A stretch of DNA of 59,772 nucleotides, taken from Haliea sp040222615 (lineage in GTDB: Bacteria > Pseudomonadota > Gammaproteobacteria > Pseudomonadales > Halieaceae). The DNA lies in NCBI RefSeq assembly GCF_040222615.1, contig NZ_JAVKCQ010000205.1, positions 1 through 59,772 of the forward strand. Direction: 5' to 3'. The stretch's first letter is position 1, and the number at the start of each line of letters is the position of its first letter. The position numbers were made by a program, and so were the translations under genes. The notes beneath the pieces were generated by a model. The model had not been told where the DNA came from. It did not search any database and worked only from the letters and a program-made list of their open reading frames with translations. Below are positions 42,354 through 51,147 of this stretch, piece after piece.

Positions 42354-43604
42354 TCAGGCCGGCAGGCGGCTTTCCAGCCGCAGCAGTTCGGCTACGGTTT
42401 CCCGTGCCCTTACCTCGTGCATGGCGGTGCCGTCCACCATCACTTCGGCGGCGCGGGGCCGACTGTTGTAGTTGGAGCTCATGCTGAAGCCGTAGGCACC
42501 GGCGCCAAAGACTGCCAGCAGTGAGCCCTGGGCCAGGGTCAGCTGCCGCTGCTTGCCGAGGAAGTCGCCGGTCTCGCACACCGGCCCGACGATGTCCCAC
42601 AGCGCCGAGACTCCTTCCGTGGCCGGGTGGCTGGGCTGGATGTCCAGCCAGGCCTGGTACAGGGCTGGGCGGATCATGTCGTTCATGCCTGCGTCCACCA
42701 GCGCGAAGTGGTGTTCCGTGGTCTGCTTCAGGTATTCCACCCTGGTCAGCAGCAGGCCGGCATTGGCACAGATGGAGCGACCCGGCTCAAATACCAGCGG
42801 CAGCTGCCGCTCGCCCAACTCGGCACGGATGGCCGCGATATAGTCGCCGATCGCCGGCGGCTGCTCGTCGCGGTAGCGCACCCCGAGCCCGCCACCCAGG
42901 TCCAGGTGGCGGATGGCAATGCCCTCCGCGGCGAGTTCGTCCACCAGCACCAGCAGGCGCCGCAGGGCGTCGATAAAGGGGCTCAGCTCGGTCAGCTGGG
43001 AACCGATGTGACAGTCTAGCCCCTGCACGTCGAGGTGTGGCAGGGCGGCGGCGCGACGGTACAGGGGCAGGGCCTCCGCCACGCCCAGGCCGAACTTGTT
43101 TTCCCGCAGGCCGGTGGAGATATAGGGATGGGTGCGGGCGTCGACATCCGGGTTCACGCGGATGGACACCGGCGCCAGCCGGTCCATGCTGCCGGCGACG
43201 CGGTTGAGTACCTCCAGTTCGGCCGCGGACTCCACGTTAAAGCAGTGGATGCCCAGTTCCAGTGCCCGCGCCATTTCCGCCGGGGTTTTGGCGACGCCGG
43301 AAAACACGGTTTTAGCCGGATCCCCGCCCGCGGCCACCACTCGTTCCAGCTCGCCCACCGAGACAATGTCGAAGCCCGCTCCCAGGCGCGCCAGCACATC
43401 CAGCACCGCGATATTGGAGTTGGCCTTGACCGCGTAGCAGATCAGGTGGGGCCAGTCCGCCAGCGCGTCCTGGTAGGCGCGGAACGCCGCCTCCAGGGCG
43501 GCCCGGGAATAGACGTAGCAGGGTGTGCCGAACTGCGCGGCGATGTCATCGACGCTGACCTGCTCGGCGTGCAGGACACCGTCGCGATAATGAAAGCTGC
43601 TCAT
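42354..43604 (-). CDS. lysA: Diaminopimelate decarboxylase
   Basis: LysA is a PLP enzyme that decarboxylates meso-diaminopimelate to lysine. The 416-residue protein has the PLP lysine Lys60 (CYAVKANSN), the phosphate-binding GGGLGVRY, HIGSQ, EPGRSI and the active-site CETGDFLG near residue 345. The gene starts eight bases after the small lipoprotein gene stop, and dapF follows, as in Pseudomonas. Confidence 0.97.
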   Translation of the reverse strand: MSSFHYRDGVLHAEQVSVDDIAAQFGTPCYVYSRAALEAAFRAYQDALADWPHLICYAVKANSNIAVLDVLARLGAGFDIVSVGELERVVAAGGDPAKTVFSGVAKTPAEMARALELGIHCFNVESAAELEVLNRVAGSMDRLAPVSIRVNPDVDARTHPYISTGLRENKFGLGVAEALPLYRRAAALPHLDVQGLDCHIGSQLTELSPFIDALRRLLVLVDELAAEGIAIRHLDLGGGLGVRYRDEQPPAIGDYIAAIRAELGERQLPLVFEPGRSICANAGLLLTRVEYLKQTTEHHFALVDAGMNDMIRPALYQAWLDIQPSHPATEGVSALWDIVGPVCETGDFLGKQRQLTLAQGSLLAVFGAGAYGFSMSSNYNSRPRAAEVMVDGTAMHEVRARETVAELLRLESRLPA

Positions 43605-43612
43605 GGTCGGGA

Positions 43613-43792
43613 TTATCCGTTACTGGCCGGTGCTGTCGCTGGGGCAACCTCTGTGTCGCCCGCTGGCGGCTGTGGCTCCGCCGCTGGGGGTGCTGGCTCC
43701 CGGGGTGGCAACTGCAGGGGCCCTGTCTGGCCGCAGCCTGACAGGGCCAGCAGCGCCAGGGCGAAAGCAGTGGAGGGCAACAGGTTGCGCAT
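43613..43792 (-). CDS. lptM: Small lipoprotein LptM (YifL/LppL family)
   Basis: This 59-residue lipoprotein matches YifL, now LptM, which helps LptD mature in the lipopolysaccharide translocon. The signal peptide MRNLLPSTAFALALLALSGC ends in the lipobox LSGC, and the mature start CGQTGPLQLPP has the family pattern CGxxGPLxxPP; a proline- and alanine-rich tail follows. A longer frame to 43957 has no family resemblance. It is directly upstream of lysA and dapF, the normal place of this gene. Confidence 0.9.
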   Translation of the reverse strand: MRNLLPSTAFALALLALSGCGQTGPLQLPPREPAPPAAEPQPPAGDTEVAPATAPASNG

Positions 43793-43899
43793 GAAAGCTG
43801 AGTCCGGCTGGGAAAAAGGCGCAGTATACCTGATTCCCCGGCAGAATCTGTCACCCCGGCGGTGTACTATCGCGGCAGGAAACTGTTGGGGAAGTACCC

Positions 43900-44883
43900 A
43901 TGTGCAACTACCGGAGTCTGGTGATTGGGCTTGCCGGGAGCATGCTGGCCCTGCCACAGGCCGTCCTTGCCGCGGATCCGCTGTATGTGAAAAACCTGAG
44001 CCCGGTGGCGGGGCTGCTCGGGCTGCCCTCGCCGCGGGCGGCGCAACTGGCCGACCCCGGCAGCTTGCAGTTTGCCACGCACATGGCCATCGCCAGCCAC
44101 TTCGCCGTGGACAGCAACGGCCGCGAGGCGGTGGTGCTGGACGGCGAAACCTGGCGCCTGGCTTTCGACTTTCGCTATGGCCTTGCCGAAGACTGGGAGC
44201 TGCAACTGGAACTGCCGGTGCAGACCCATGACGGCGGCTCCCTGGACAGCCTGATCGACGGCTGGCATGACCTCTGGGGTATGCCGGATGGCGGCCGCAA
44301 ACAGGTGCCCCGGGACCGCCTGAATTATCGCTACGCGTCAGCCGCTGGTGACTTCGAGTTGCAGGATTCCTCCGGCGGTATCGGCGATATCACCCTGGCC
44401 CTGCACCGGACCCTGTACCGCGACGACCGCTGGCAGTTGAGCGCCGGTGCCGGTTACAAGTTCGCCACCGGCAGGGAGCGGGATTTTCTCGGCAGCGGGG
44501 CGGAAGATGGGTTTCTGGTGTTGCGCGCCGGCCACGCCGCTCCCGGCAGCCGTCTCAGTTGGCAGGGTCAGGCGGGCTACTTGCGCGCGGGTCGCTACGA
44601 CCTGCCGGGAGCCGTCCAGCAGCGGGATCTTTGGTTTGCCGGTGTGGGGGTGGTTTGGGCCTGGCGTGATGCCCTGTCCCTGCTGCTGCAGCTCGACAGC
44701 CACAGCGCACCTCTGGACAGCGACCTCACCGCGCTGGGCGAAACCGCTTTGCTGTTGACCGCCGGCGCGCGCTGGCGGTTCAGCGAGGACTGGGCTCTGG
44801 ATCTGGGCTTTGTCGAGGATGTCCGGGTGGAAACCGCGCCGGACGTCACCTTCCAGGCCAGTTTGCGCTACCGTCCGCGCTAG
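43900..44883 (+). CDS. DUF3187 family outer-membrane-like protein
   Basis: This 327-residue protein has an N-terminal signal peptide (VIGLAGSMLALPQAVLA) and a body of alternating polar and aromatic residues. It resembles DUF3187 in the opening PLYVKNLSPVAGLLGLP and in the later VQTHDGGSLDSLIDGWHDLWGMPDGGR. The C-terminus (VTFQASLRYRPR) is compatible with a beta-barrel. Function is unknown. It is convergent with argH: the two stops share one CTAG at 44880-44883. Confidence 0.78.
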   Translation: MCNYRSLVIGLAGSMLALPQAVLAADPLYVKNLSPVAGLLGLPSPRAAQLADPGSLQFATHMAIASHFAVDSNGREAVVLDGETWRLAFDFRYGLAEDWELQLELPVQTHDGGSLDSLIDGWHDLWGMPDGGRKQVPRDRLNYRYASAAGDFELQDSSGGIGDITLALHRTLYRDDRWQLSAGAGYKFATGRERDFLGSGAEDGFLVLRAGHAAPGSRLSWQGQAGYLRAGRYDLPGAVQQRDLWFAGVGVVWAWRDALSLLLQLDSHSAPLDSDLTALGETALLLTAGARWRFSEDWALDLGFVEDVRVETAPDVTFQASLRYRPR

Positions 44884-46280
44884 GGGCGAGTGCTTAACCG
44901 GGCCAGCGCACGCTCGGCCGCGGCGGCGACCTGCCGCGGCGCGGTACCTCCCAGATGGTCGCGCGCGGCCACTGAACCTTCCAGGGTCAGGACCTCGAAG
45001 ATGTCGGCGCCGATATCGCCGCTGAATCCCTGCAGTGTTTCCAGGCTCATGTCGGCGAGGTCGGTGCTGGTGGCGACTCCGTGGGCCACGGCCTTGCCGA
45101 CCACTTCATGGGCATCGCGGAACGGCAGGCCCTTGCGCACCAGATAGTCGGCCAGGTCAGTGGCGGTGGAGAAGCCGCGCCGCGCCGCCTCTCGCATCGG
45201 CGCCGCTTTCGGGCGGATGGCCGGCACCATGTCGGCAAAGGCCCGCAGGCTGCCGAGCACGGTGTCGATGGTGTCAAACAGGGGTTCCTTGTCTTCCTGG
45301 TTATCCTTGTTGTAAGCCAGCGGCTGGCTTTTCATCAGGGTGAGCAGGGCCACCAGGTGACCGTTGACCCTGCCCACCTTGCCGCGCACCAGCTCCGGCA
45401 CGTCGGGGTTCTTCTTCTGCGGCATGATGGAAGACCCGGTGCAGAAGCGGTCCGGCAGTTCGATGAAATTGAACTGGGCCGAAGTCCACAGCACCAGCTC
45501 TTCCGAAATCCGCGACAGGTGGGTCATCAGCAGCGCGGCGAAGGCGCAGAATTCAATGGCGAAGTCGCGATCGGATACGGAGTCCAGGGAGTTCTCCGTG
45601 GGCCGGTCGAATTCCAGTGCCCTCGCTGTCATTTCCCGGTCGATGGGGTAGGTGGTGCCGGCCAGCGCCGCGGCCCCCAGTGGTGACTGGTTGAGCCGTA
45701 CGCGGCAGTCCATCAGGCGGCCGTAGTCCCGTTCCAGCATTTCGTTCCAGGCCAGCAGGTGGTGACCGAACACCACCGGCTGGGCGGTCTGCAGGTGCGT
45801 GAAGCCGGGCATGATGGTGTCGCAGTGGGATGCGGCCAGGGCAATGGTGCCGCGCTGCAGGCGGGTCAGTTCGGCACCAATGAGGTCGATGGCGCTGCGC
45901 AGGTGCAGGCGGATATCGGTCGCGCACTGGTCGTTGCGCGAGCGCCCGGTGTGCAGTTTCTTGCCGGTGTTGCCGATCAGCTGGGTCAATCGCGACTCGA
46001 TGTTCATGTGCACGTCTTCCAGCTCCACCGACCACTGGAACTGGCCGCTGGCGATCTCCTCGCGGACCTGGCCCAGACCCTGGTGAATCTGCTCGCGCTC
46101 CTCCTCGCTGAGGACTCCCACGGCACAGAGCATATCGGCGTGGGCCAGGGAGCCGCGAATGTCTTCGTCCGCCATGCGCTGGTCGAACTGCACCGAGGCA
46201 GTGAAACGCTGGACGAACTGGTCGGTGGCTTCGGTGAAGCGCCCGCCCCACAATTTGCTGGTATCCGTGTGCTTGCTCAT
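44880..46280 (-). CDS. argH: Argininosuccinate lyase
   Basis: ArgH splits argininosuccinate into arginine and fumarate, the last step of arginine synthesis. The 466-residue protein carries the superfamily signature GSSIMPQKKNPD near residue 280, HTGRSRNDQ and the N-terminal KLWGGRF. The ATG at 46280 has AAGGA before it; longer frames to 46370 are not supported. It is divergent from algZ, the arrangement known in Pseudomonas. Confidence 0.96.
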   Translation of the reverse strand: MSKHTDTSKLWGGRFTEATDQFVQRFTASVQFDQRMADEDIRGSLAHADMLCAVGVLSEEEREQIHQGLGQVREEIASGQFQWSVELEDVHMNIESRLTQLIGNTGKKLHTGRSRNDQCATDIRLHLRSAIDLIGAELTRLQRGTIALAASHCDTIMPGFTHLQTAQPVVFGHHLLAWNEMLERDYGRLMDCRVRLNQSPLGAAALAGTTYPIDREMTARALEFDRPTENSLDSVSDRDFAIEFCAFAALLMTHLSRISEELVLWTSAQFNFIELPDRFCTGSSIMPQKKNPDVPELVRGKVGRVNGHLVALLTLMKSQPLAYNKDNQEDKEPLFDTIDTVLGSLRAFADMVPAIRPKAAPMREAARRGFSTATDLADYLVRKGLPFRDAHEVVGKAVAHGVATSTDLADMSLETLQGFSGDIGADIFEVLTLEGSVAARDHLGGTAPRQVAAAAERALARLSTRP

Positions 46281-46393
46281 GCTGTCCTTTCGCTTGTCAG
46301 TGGCCCGGTGGCAGGCGGTTGCGGTCTGGCTTGCGCTTGTTCCCGCCGCGCAAGGGTGCAAGTATACCACCGGGGAACGCGGGGATCGTGCAG

Positions 46394-47455
46394 ATGGGGG
46401 ATGCGAAGGAACAGCAGGCAGCGGCCGCGAGCGCGCGAGCTTCCGGCGAGTTCTTTATTCCCGACCTCTGCGCGCCGCGCTCGGTGTTTTTCCTGGTGCT
46501 GCTGTCTGAGCTGGTGGTGTTGATCCATACTCTGGTCGTCAGCCGCTTGCCGTCCTTCGACTGGGCGGTGTTTGCCTCGGGCTCACTGCTGGTACAGTGG
46601 CTGGTATTGTTCAGCGCGGTCCTGCTGTGCGCCCTGCGCAGCTGGTTTGCCCGCCGCAGCCTGTTTGTCGCCGCCGCCGGCAGCATCCTGCTGGTGCTGC
46701 TGGTCACGGCGCTGTCCAGCCAGCTGGTGCTGGGCTTCTTTGCGCAGTGGCTGGGCCCCGGGGATCGCCACTGGTGGCTGCTGCGCAACCTGCTGGTGGC
46801 GGGGCTGGTGGCAGGTATCGCCCTGCGCTACTTTTATCTCCAGCAACAGCTCGCCCTGCGCGAACGTTCCGAGCTGCAGGCGCGGCTGGATGCCATGCAG
46901 ACCCGCATCCGCCCGCACTTTCTTTTCAATACCCTGAACAGCATTGCCAGCCTGATTGCCTCGCACCCGGAGCGCGCCGAGGAAGCGGTGGAGGATCTGG
47001 CGGAATTGTTCCGGGCCAGCCTGCGGCAATCCGGGGTGGATGCCACAGTGGCCGACGAACTGCGGCTGTGCCAGCTCTACCTGGGCATTGAGCAGCTGCG
47101 GCTGGGTGAGCGCCTGCGCCTGGACTGGCAGATAGAGGAGGGGCTGGCCGGGCTGCCGATGCCCGGCCTGGTGCTGCAGCCGTTGGTGGAGAATGCGGTC
47201 TACCACGGTGTGTCGCTGTTGCCCGGGGGCGGGACAGTCAGCGTACACCTGGCGAGGCAGGGAGGCGAACTGGTGGCGGCGGTGGAGAACCCGGTGCCGG
47301 AACGCCCCGGTATCAGCCGGGGAGAAAACATGGCGTTGAACAATATTGAGCAGCGCCTGCAGGCCCTGTTCGGCGATGATGCCAGCCTGCGGCGCGTGCC
47401 CGCCCAGGGCCGTTTCCGGGTGGAGCTGCGCTATCCACTGGAGGCCCAGCCTTGA
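46394..47455 (+). CDS. algZ: AlgZ/FimS-type membrane sensor of the LytS histidine kinase family
   Basis: This 353-residue protein has four or so hydrophobic segments (about 25-145) and a LytS-type kinase domain whose conserved histidine is His175 in RPHFLFNTLNS. An ATP-binding part follows, with LVLQPLVENAVYHGV and a glycine-rich box. In Pseudomonas AlgZ pairs with AlgR to control alginate, type IV pili and virulence. The ATG at 46394 is likely; GTG 46388 is possible. The stop overlaps the algR start by four bases (TTGA). Confidence 0.9.
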   Translation: MGDAKEQQAAAASARASGEFFIPDLCAPRSVFFLVLLSELVVLIHTLVVSRLPSFDWAVFASGSLLVQWLVLFSAVLLCALRSWFARRSLFVAAAGSILLVLLVTALSSQLVLGFFAQWLGPGDRHWWLLRNLLVAGLVAGIALRYFYLQQQLALRERSELQARLDAMQTRIRPHFLFNTLNSIASLIASHPERAEEAVEDLAELFRASLRQSGVDATVADELRLCQLYLGIEQLRLGERLRLDWQIEEGLAGLPMPGLVLQPLVENAVYHGVSLLPGGGTVSVHLARQGGELVAAVENPVPERPGISRGENMALNNIEQRLQALFGDDASLRRVPAQGRFRVELRYPLEAQP

Positions 47456-48180
47456 AGATTCTGCTGGTCGACGATGAGCCTCTGGCCCGTCAGCGCCTGC
47501 AGCGCCTGCTGCAGAAACTGCGTCCGGATGCGGTGGTGCTGGAAGCCGGGTCCGGTGACGAAGCGCTGGCGGTGTTGGCGCGGGAGGAGCCCTCCCTGCT
47601 GCTGCTGGACATCCGCATGCCGGGCATGGACGGGATGGCGGTTGCGGCGGAGCTGGACCGCTTGCCGCAGCCGCCGGCGATAGTCTTCTGCACCGCCTAT
47701 GACGAGTATGCCCTGGAAGCCCTGCAGCACCAGGCTGTCGCCTATCTCCTGAAACCGGTGCGGGAGGCGGACCTGGCCCGCGCCCTGGCCAGCGCGGGGC
47801 GGGTAAACCGGGTGCAGCTGGCAGCCCTCACGGGCGGCGATGCGCCGGGGCGCACCCAGGTCAGCAGCCAGGGCCACCGGGGGCTGGAGACGCTGCCGAT
47901 AGCCGAGGTGCGCTGTTTTCTTGCCGAGCAGAAGTACGTCACCGCGGTCGCCCCCGATCGGGAGCTGTTGCTGCCGGATTCCCTCAAGGACCTGGAGCGG
48001 GAGCTGGCAGCCGACTTTCTCCGCGTGCATCGCAACGCGCTGGTGGCACTTGCCCATATCCAGCGCCTGCGCCGGGAAGCAGACGGAACCTGGTGGGTGG
48101 AACTGGAGAGCGTGCCCGCCAGGGTCCAGGTCAGTCGCAGGCACCTGGCAGAGGTCAAGGCGCGGCTGCAGCGGGGTTAG
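47452..48180 (+). CDS. algR: LytTR response regulator AlgR
   Basis: This 242-residue response regulator has a receiver domain with the phosphoacceptor Asp53 (LLLLDIRMPGMDG) and a C-terminal LytTR DNA-binding domain (about 140-240; EVRCFLAEQKYVTAV and FLRVHRNALVALAHI). It starts with TTG, fixed by the four-base overlap with algZ and by LKILLVDDEPLAR. Together they form a two-component system next to argH and hemC, as in Pseudomonas. No alginate synthesis genes are visible here, so its regulon may differ. Confidence 0.92.
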   Translation: MKILLVDDEPLARQRLQRLLQKLRPDAVVLEAGSGDEALAVLAREEPSLLLLDIRMPGMDGMAVAAELDRLPQPPAIVFCTAYDEYALEALQHQAVAYLLKPVREADLARALASAGRVNRVQLAALTGGDAPGRTQVSSQGHRGLETLPIAEVRCFLAEQKYVTAVAPDRELLLPDSLKDLERELAADFLRVHRNALVALAHIQRLRREADGTWWVELESVPARVQVSRRHLAEVKARLQRG

Positions 48181-48245
48181 CACGAGGTCGCCGCACCGTG
48201 GCCGGGCTGTTATGATTCCGGGTCCCGGATGAGGAATCGATACGC

Positions 48246-49178
48246 ATGCCCCGCACCATCACCATCGCTACCCGAGAGAGCCCGCTGGCGCTGTGGCAGG
48301 CGGAGTTTGTCCGCGACGCCCTGCAGCGGGCGCACCCCGGCCTGCAGGTAGAGCTGCTGGGCATGACGTCCCGCGGCGACCAGCTGCTGGATGTGCCGCT
48401 GGCAAAGGTGGGCGGCAAGGGGCTGTTCGTCAAGGAACTGGAAACGGCACTGCTGGACGGCAGCGCGGATATCGCCGTGCACTCGATGAAAGATGTGCCC
48501 ATGACCTTTCCGGAGGGCCTCTGCCTGGGCGTGATTTGCGCGCGCGAGGATCCCCGGGACGCCTTTGTCAGCAACCGGTTCGACAGCGTTGCCGCCCTGC
48601 CCAAAGGCAGTGTGGTGGGTACTTCCAGCCTGCGCCGGGAGTGCCAGCTTCGGGCGGCGCGCCCGGACCTGGAAATCCGCTTCCTGCGCGGCAACGTCAA
48701 TACCCGCCTGCGCAAACTGGATGACGGCGAGTACGACGCGATAGTGCTGGCCACGGCGGGGCTGCTGCGCCTGGAAATGGCGGATCGCATCCGCCAGCGG
48801 ATGGCTGTGGCGGACTCCCTGCCAGCCGGCGGCCAGGGTGCGGTGGGCATCGAGCTGCGCAGCGGCGACAGCGAGCTGCTGGGACTCCTGCAGGCCCTGC
48901 ACCACGCGCCGACAGCGCTGCGGGTGACCGCCGAGCGGGCGCTCAACCGCCGCCTGGAAGGCGGCTGCCAGGTGCCCATAGCCTGCTATGCCGAGCTGGA
49001 AGCTGGCGACCGCGAACTGTGGTTGCGGGGCCTGGTGGGTAAGCCCGATGGCAGCCTGTTGCTGCGGGCAGAGGGCCGGGCTCCGGTGGCGGAGGCCGAG
49101 GCTCTGGGGATTGCAGTTGCCGAGGACCTCCTGGCGCAGGGCGCCGGTGCCATTCTGGCGGAGGTGTATGGCCGCTAG
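48246..49178 (+). CDS. hemC: Porphobilinogen deaminase (hydroxymethylbilane synthase)
   Basis: HemC joins four porphobilinogens into hydroxymethylbilane in haem synthesis. The 310-residue protein has the dipyrromethane-binding Cys241 in EGGCQVPIACYAE, plus HSMKDVPM, GTSSLRRECQL and RGNVNTRLRKLD. An AGGAAT site precedes the ATG, and TATGAT upstream (48212-48217) is a possible -10. Its end overlaps hemD by 11 bases. Confidence 0.97.
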   Translation: MPRTITIATRESPLALWQAEFVRDALQRAHPGLQVELLGMTSRGDQLLDVPLAKVGGKGLFVKELETALLDGSADIAVHSMKDVPMTFPEGLCLGVICAREDPRDAFVSNRFDSVAALPKGSVVGTSSLRRECQLRAARPDLEIRFLRGNVNTRLRKLDDGEYDAIVLATAGLLRLEMADRIRQRMAVADSLPAGGQGAVGIELRSGDSELLGLLQALHHAPTALRVTAERALNRRLEGGCQVPIACYAELEAGDRELWLRGLVGKPDGSLLLRAEGRAPVAEAEALGIAVAEDLLAQGAGAILAEVYGR

Positions 49179-49941
49179 GGGAGTGCTCGTTACCCGCCCG
49201 GCAGGCCAGGGTGATGCCCTCTGCGAGGGCGTCGCCAGGCGAGGGCTTGGCGCCCACCAGTTGCCGCTGCTGGTGCTGGAGCCTCTGCCGCTGCTACCGG
49301 CCGTCGAGCGTGCGCGGGTACTGGCGCTCGATGAGTTCCAGCACATTATCTTTATCAGCGGCAATGCGGTTCGCTTCGGCATGGAGGTCATCGAGAATTT
49401 CTGGCCGCAACTGCCCCTCGGCCTCGATTGGTACGCGGTGGGCGAGGGCACTGCGCGGGCGCTGGCGGCTTTCGGTGTGGCGGCGCAAACCCCCGGTGCG
49501 GACATGACCAGTGAGGGCCTGCTGGCGCTGCCCGGTCTGCGCAATTGCAGCGGTGAGCGGGTGCTGCTGGTCAAGGGCGAGGGAGGCCGCGAGGCGCTGG
49601 CACGGGAACTGGCAGCGCGCGGTGCGCGGGTGGAAACCCTGGCCTGCTACCGGCGCGTGGCGCCCGCCCTGGCCCCCGGCGCGTTTGCGGCGGCGGTGGC
49701 GCGTTGGAACATTGGCCTGATCATGCTCAGCAGCGGGGAAGGGCTGGCCAATATGTTGGCGTTGCTTACCCCGGCAGAAACCTCTAAGTTACAGGATGTG
49801 TGGCTGTTGCTGCCCTCCGCACGGGTGGCGGATTCCGCAGCAGCCGCGGGCTTCAGACATTGCCTGGTGGCGGACAATGCCTCTGATCAGGCCATGCTTC
49901 GCGCCCTGGAAAAATGGGTCGCCAGCAGCGGAGATGAGTGA
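49168..49941 (+). CDS. hemD: Uroporphyrinogen-III synthase
   Basis: HemD closes hydroxymethylbilane to uroporphyrinogen III. The 257-residue protein shows the weakly conserved family features: LVTRPAGQGDALCEGV at the start, IFISGNAVRFG, WYAVGEGTARAL and the later LLVKGEGGREAL and ETLACYRR. The ATG at 49168 has GGAGG before it and lies inside the end of hemC. The hemX GTG follows directly after the stop. The position between hemC and hemX settles the call. Confidence 0.93.
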   Translation: MAARGVLVTRPAGQGDALCEGVARRGLGAHQLPLLVLEPLPLLPAVERARVLALDEFQHIIFISGNAVRFGMEVIENFWPQLPLGLDWYAVGEGTARALAAFGVAAQTPGADMTSEGLLALPGLRNCSGERVLLVKGEGGREALARELAARGARVETLACYRRVAPALAPGAFAAAVARWNIGLIMLSSGEGLANMLALLTPAETSKLQDVWLLLPSARVADSAAAAGFRHCLVADNASDQAMLRALEKWVASSGDE

Positions 49942-51144
49942 GTGAGCGAAGACAAAGAACCGGCGCTGCCGGAACAGCGGGAAGAGGCGGTATCCGCCGC
50001 ACAGCCAGCTGGCGAACCTGCCCCGGCGACAAGCGCTGATGCCGGGGCACCTGCCGGCAGGTCCGGCGGCGGTGCCGCGGTCGCCTGGCTGGCCCTGCTG
50101 CTGGTGTTGGTGCTCGGCGGAGGCGCGGCATGGCTGCTGTGGCAGGCTCAGGAGCGCGAAACCGATCTGTTACAGCGGTTGGCTGCGCTGGAAGAAAATG
50201 ATCGGCCCGGCCCGGCTGCCGCGCCGGTTGCCAGCGGGGCTGACGTCAGCGGATTGCGCGCCGAGGTGGTGGCGCTGGAACGGCAGTTCGGCAGCCTGCA
50301 ACCTCTGGTGCAGGAGCAGCGGCAAGTGGTGCAGCAGCAGCGCCAGGTTCTGCAGGAGCAGACCGGGCGCCTGCAGGCGTTGGAGACCCAGCTCGGCGAG
50401 CAGCGCAGCGAACTGGCGAAGCTCAGTGGTGGCGACCAGGACAGCTGGCTGTTGGCGGAAGTCGAGTATCTGCTGCGCCTGGCCAACCAGCGCCTGATCA
50501 TGGCGGGGGACGCGGTATCTGCCCGCGGCCTGTTGCAGAGCGCCGACACTATTTTACGGCAGCTGGAGGATGTCTCCCTGCACCCGGTGCGGCGCGCCGT
50601 GGCCGGAGATATCGCCGCCCTGCGCGCGCTGCCAGAGGTAGACACCGAGGGGCTCTACCTGCGTCTGGCGGCGGTTGTTGACCAGGTGGCCGGGCTGGTG
50701 ATTTTCGAGTTGCCCGAGCGCGAGGCCGGCCCGCCCGCCGGGGAGGCCGGGGATTGGCAGCAGCGTTTGCGGCAGGGCTACGAGGAAGCGCTGGCGACCC
50801 TGTCCCGCTATGTCACAGTGCGGCGCCGGGATGTGCCCCTGGAAGCGCTGGTGGACCCGCAGTGGGAGGCCCTGCTGCGGCAGAATCTGGTGATGCTGTT
50901 GCAGCAGGCCCAGGTGGCCCTGCTGTCCGGTAACCAGCCGCTGTACCACGCCAGCCTGCAGCGGGCCCGGCGCTGGCTTGCTGAGTACTATCTCGCCGAT
51001 GAATCAGCCACGGCGGCCGCGGCCCGCGAGCTGGATGATCTCGCGGCACAGGTGATCGCGGTCGAGTTGCCCGATATCTCCGGGTCCCTGCGGGAGCTGG
51101 ACGCGGTAACGGAACAGCGTCTGCAACGGAGCGAGGGCGAGTAG
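49942..51144 (+). CDS. hemX: HemX-like membrane protein of the haem operon
   Basis: This 400-residue protein has one N-terminal transmembrane helix (about 47-66; AVAWLALLLVLVLGGGAAWLL) after an acidic, alanine-rich cytosolic start, then a long coiled coil rich in glutamine (EQRQVVQQQRQVLQEQ) and a helical periplasmic domain. It matches HemX, once listed as a uroporphyrinogen-III methyltransferase, though no methyltransferase motif is seen. It starts with GTG directly after hemD. The role in haem synthesis is not established. Confidence 0.88.
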   Translation: MSEDKEPALPEQREEAVSAAQPAGEPAPATSADAGAPAGRSGGGAAVAWLALLLVLVLGGGAAWLLWQAQERETDLLQRLAALEENDRPGPAAAPVASGADVSGLRAEVVALERQFGSLQPLVQEQRQVVQQQRQVLQEQTGRLQALETQLGEQRSELAKLSGGDQDSWLLAEVEYLLRLANQRLIMAGDAVSARGLLQSADTILRQLEDVSLHPVRRAVAGDIAALRALPEVDTEGLYLRLAAVVDQVAGLVIFELPEREAGPPAGEAGDWQQRLRQGYEEALATLSRYVTVRRRDVPLEALVDPQWEALLRQNLVMLLQQAQVALLSGNQPLYHASLQRARRWLAEYYLADESATAAAARELDDLAAQVIAVELPDISGSLRELDAVTEQRLQRSEGE

Positions 51145-51147
51145 GCC

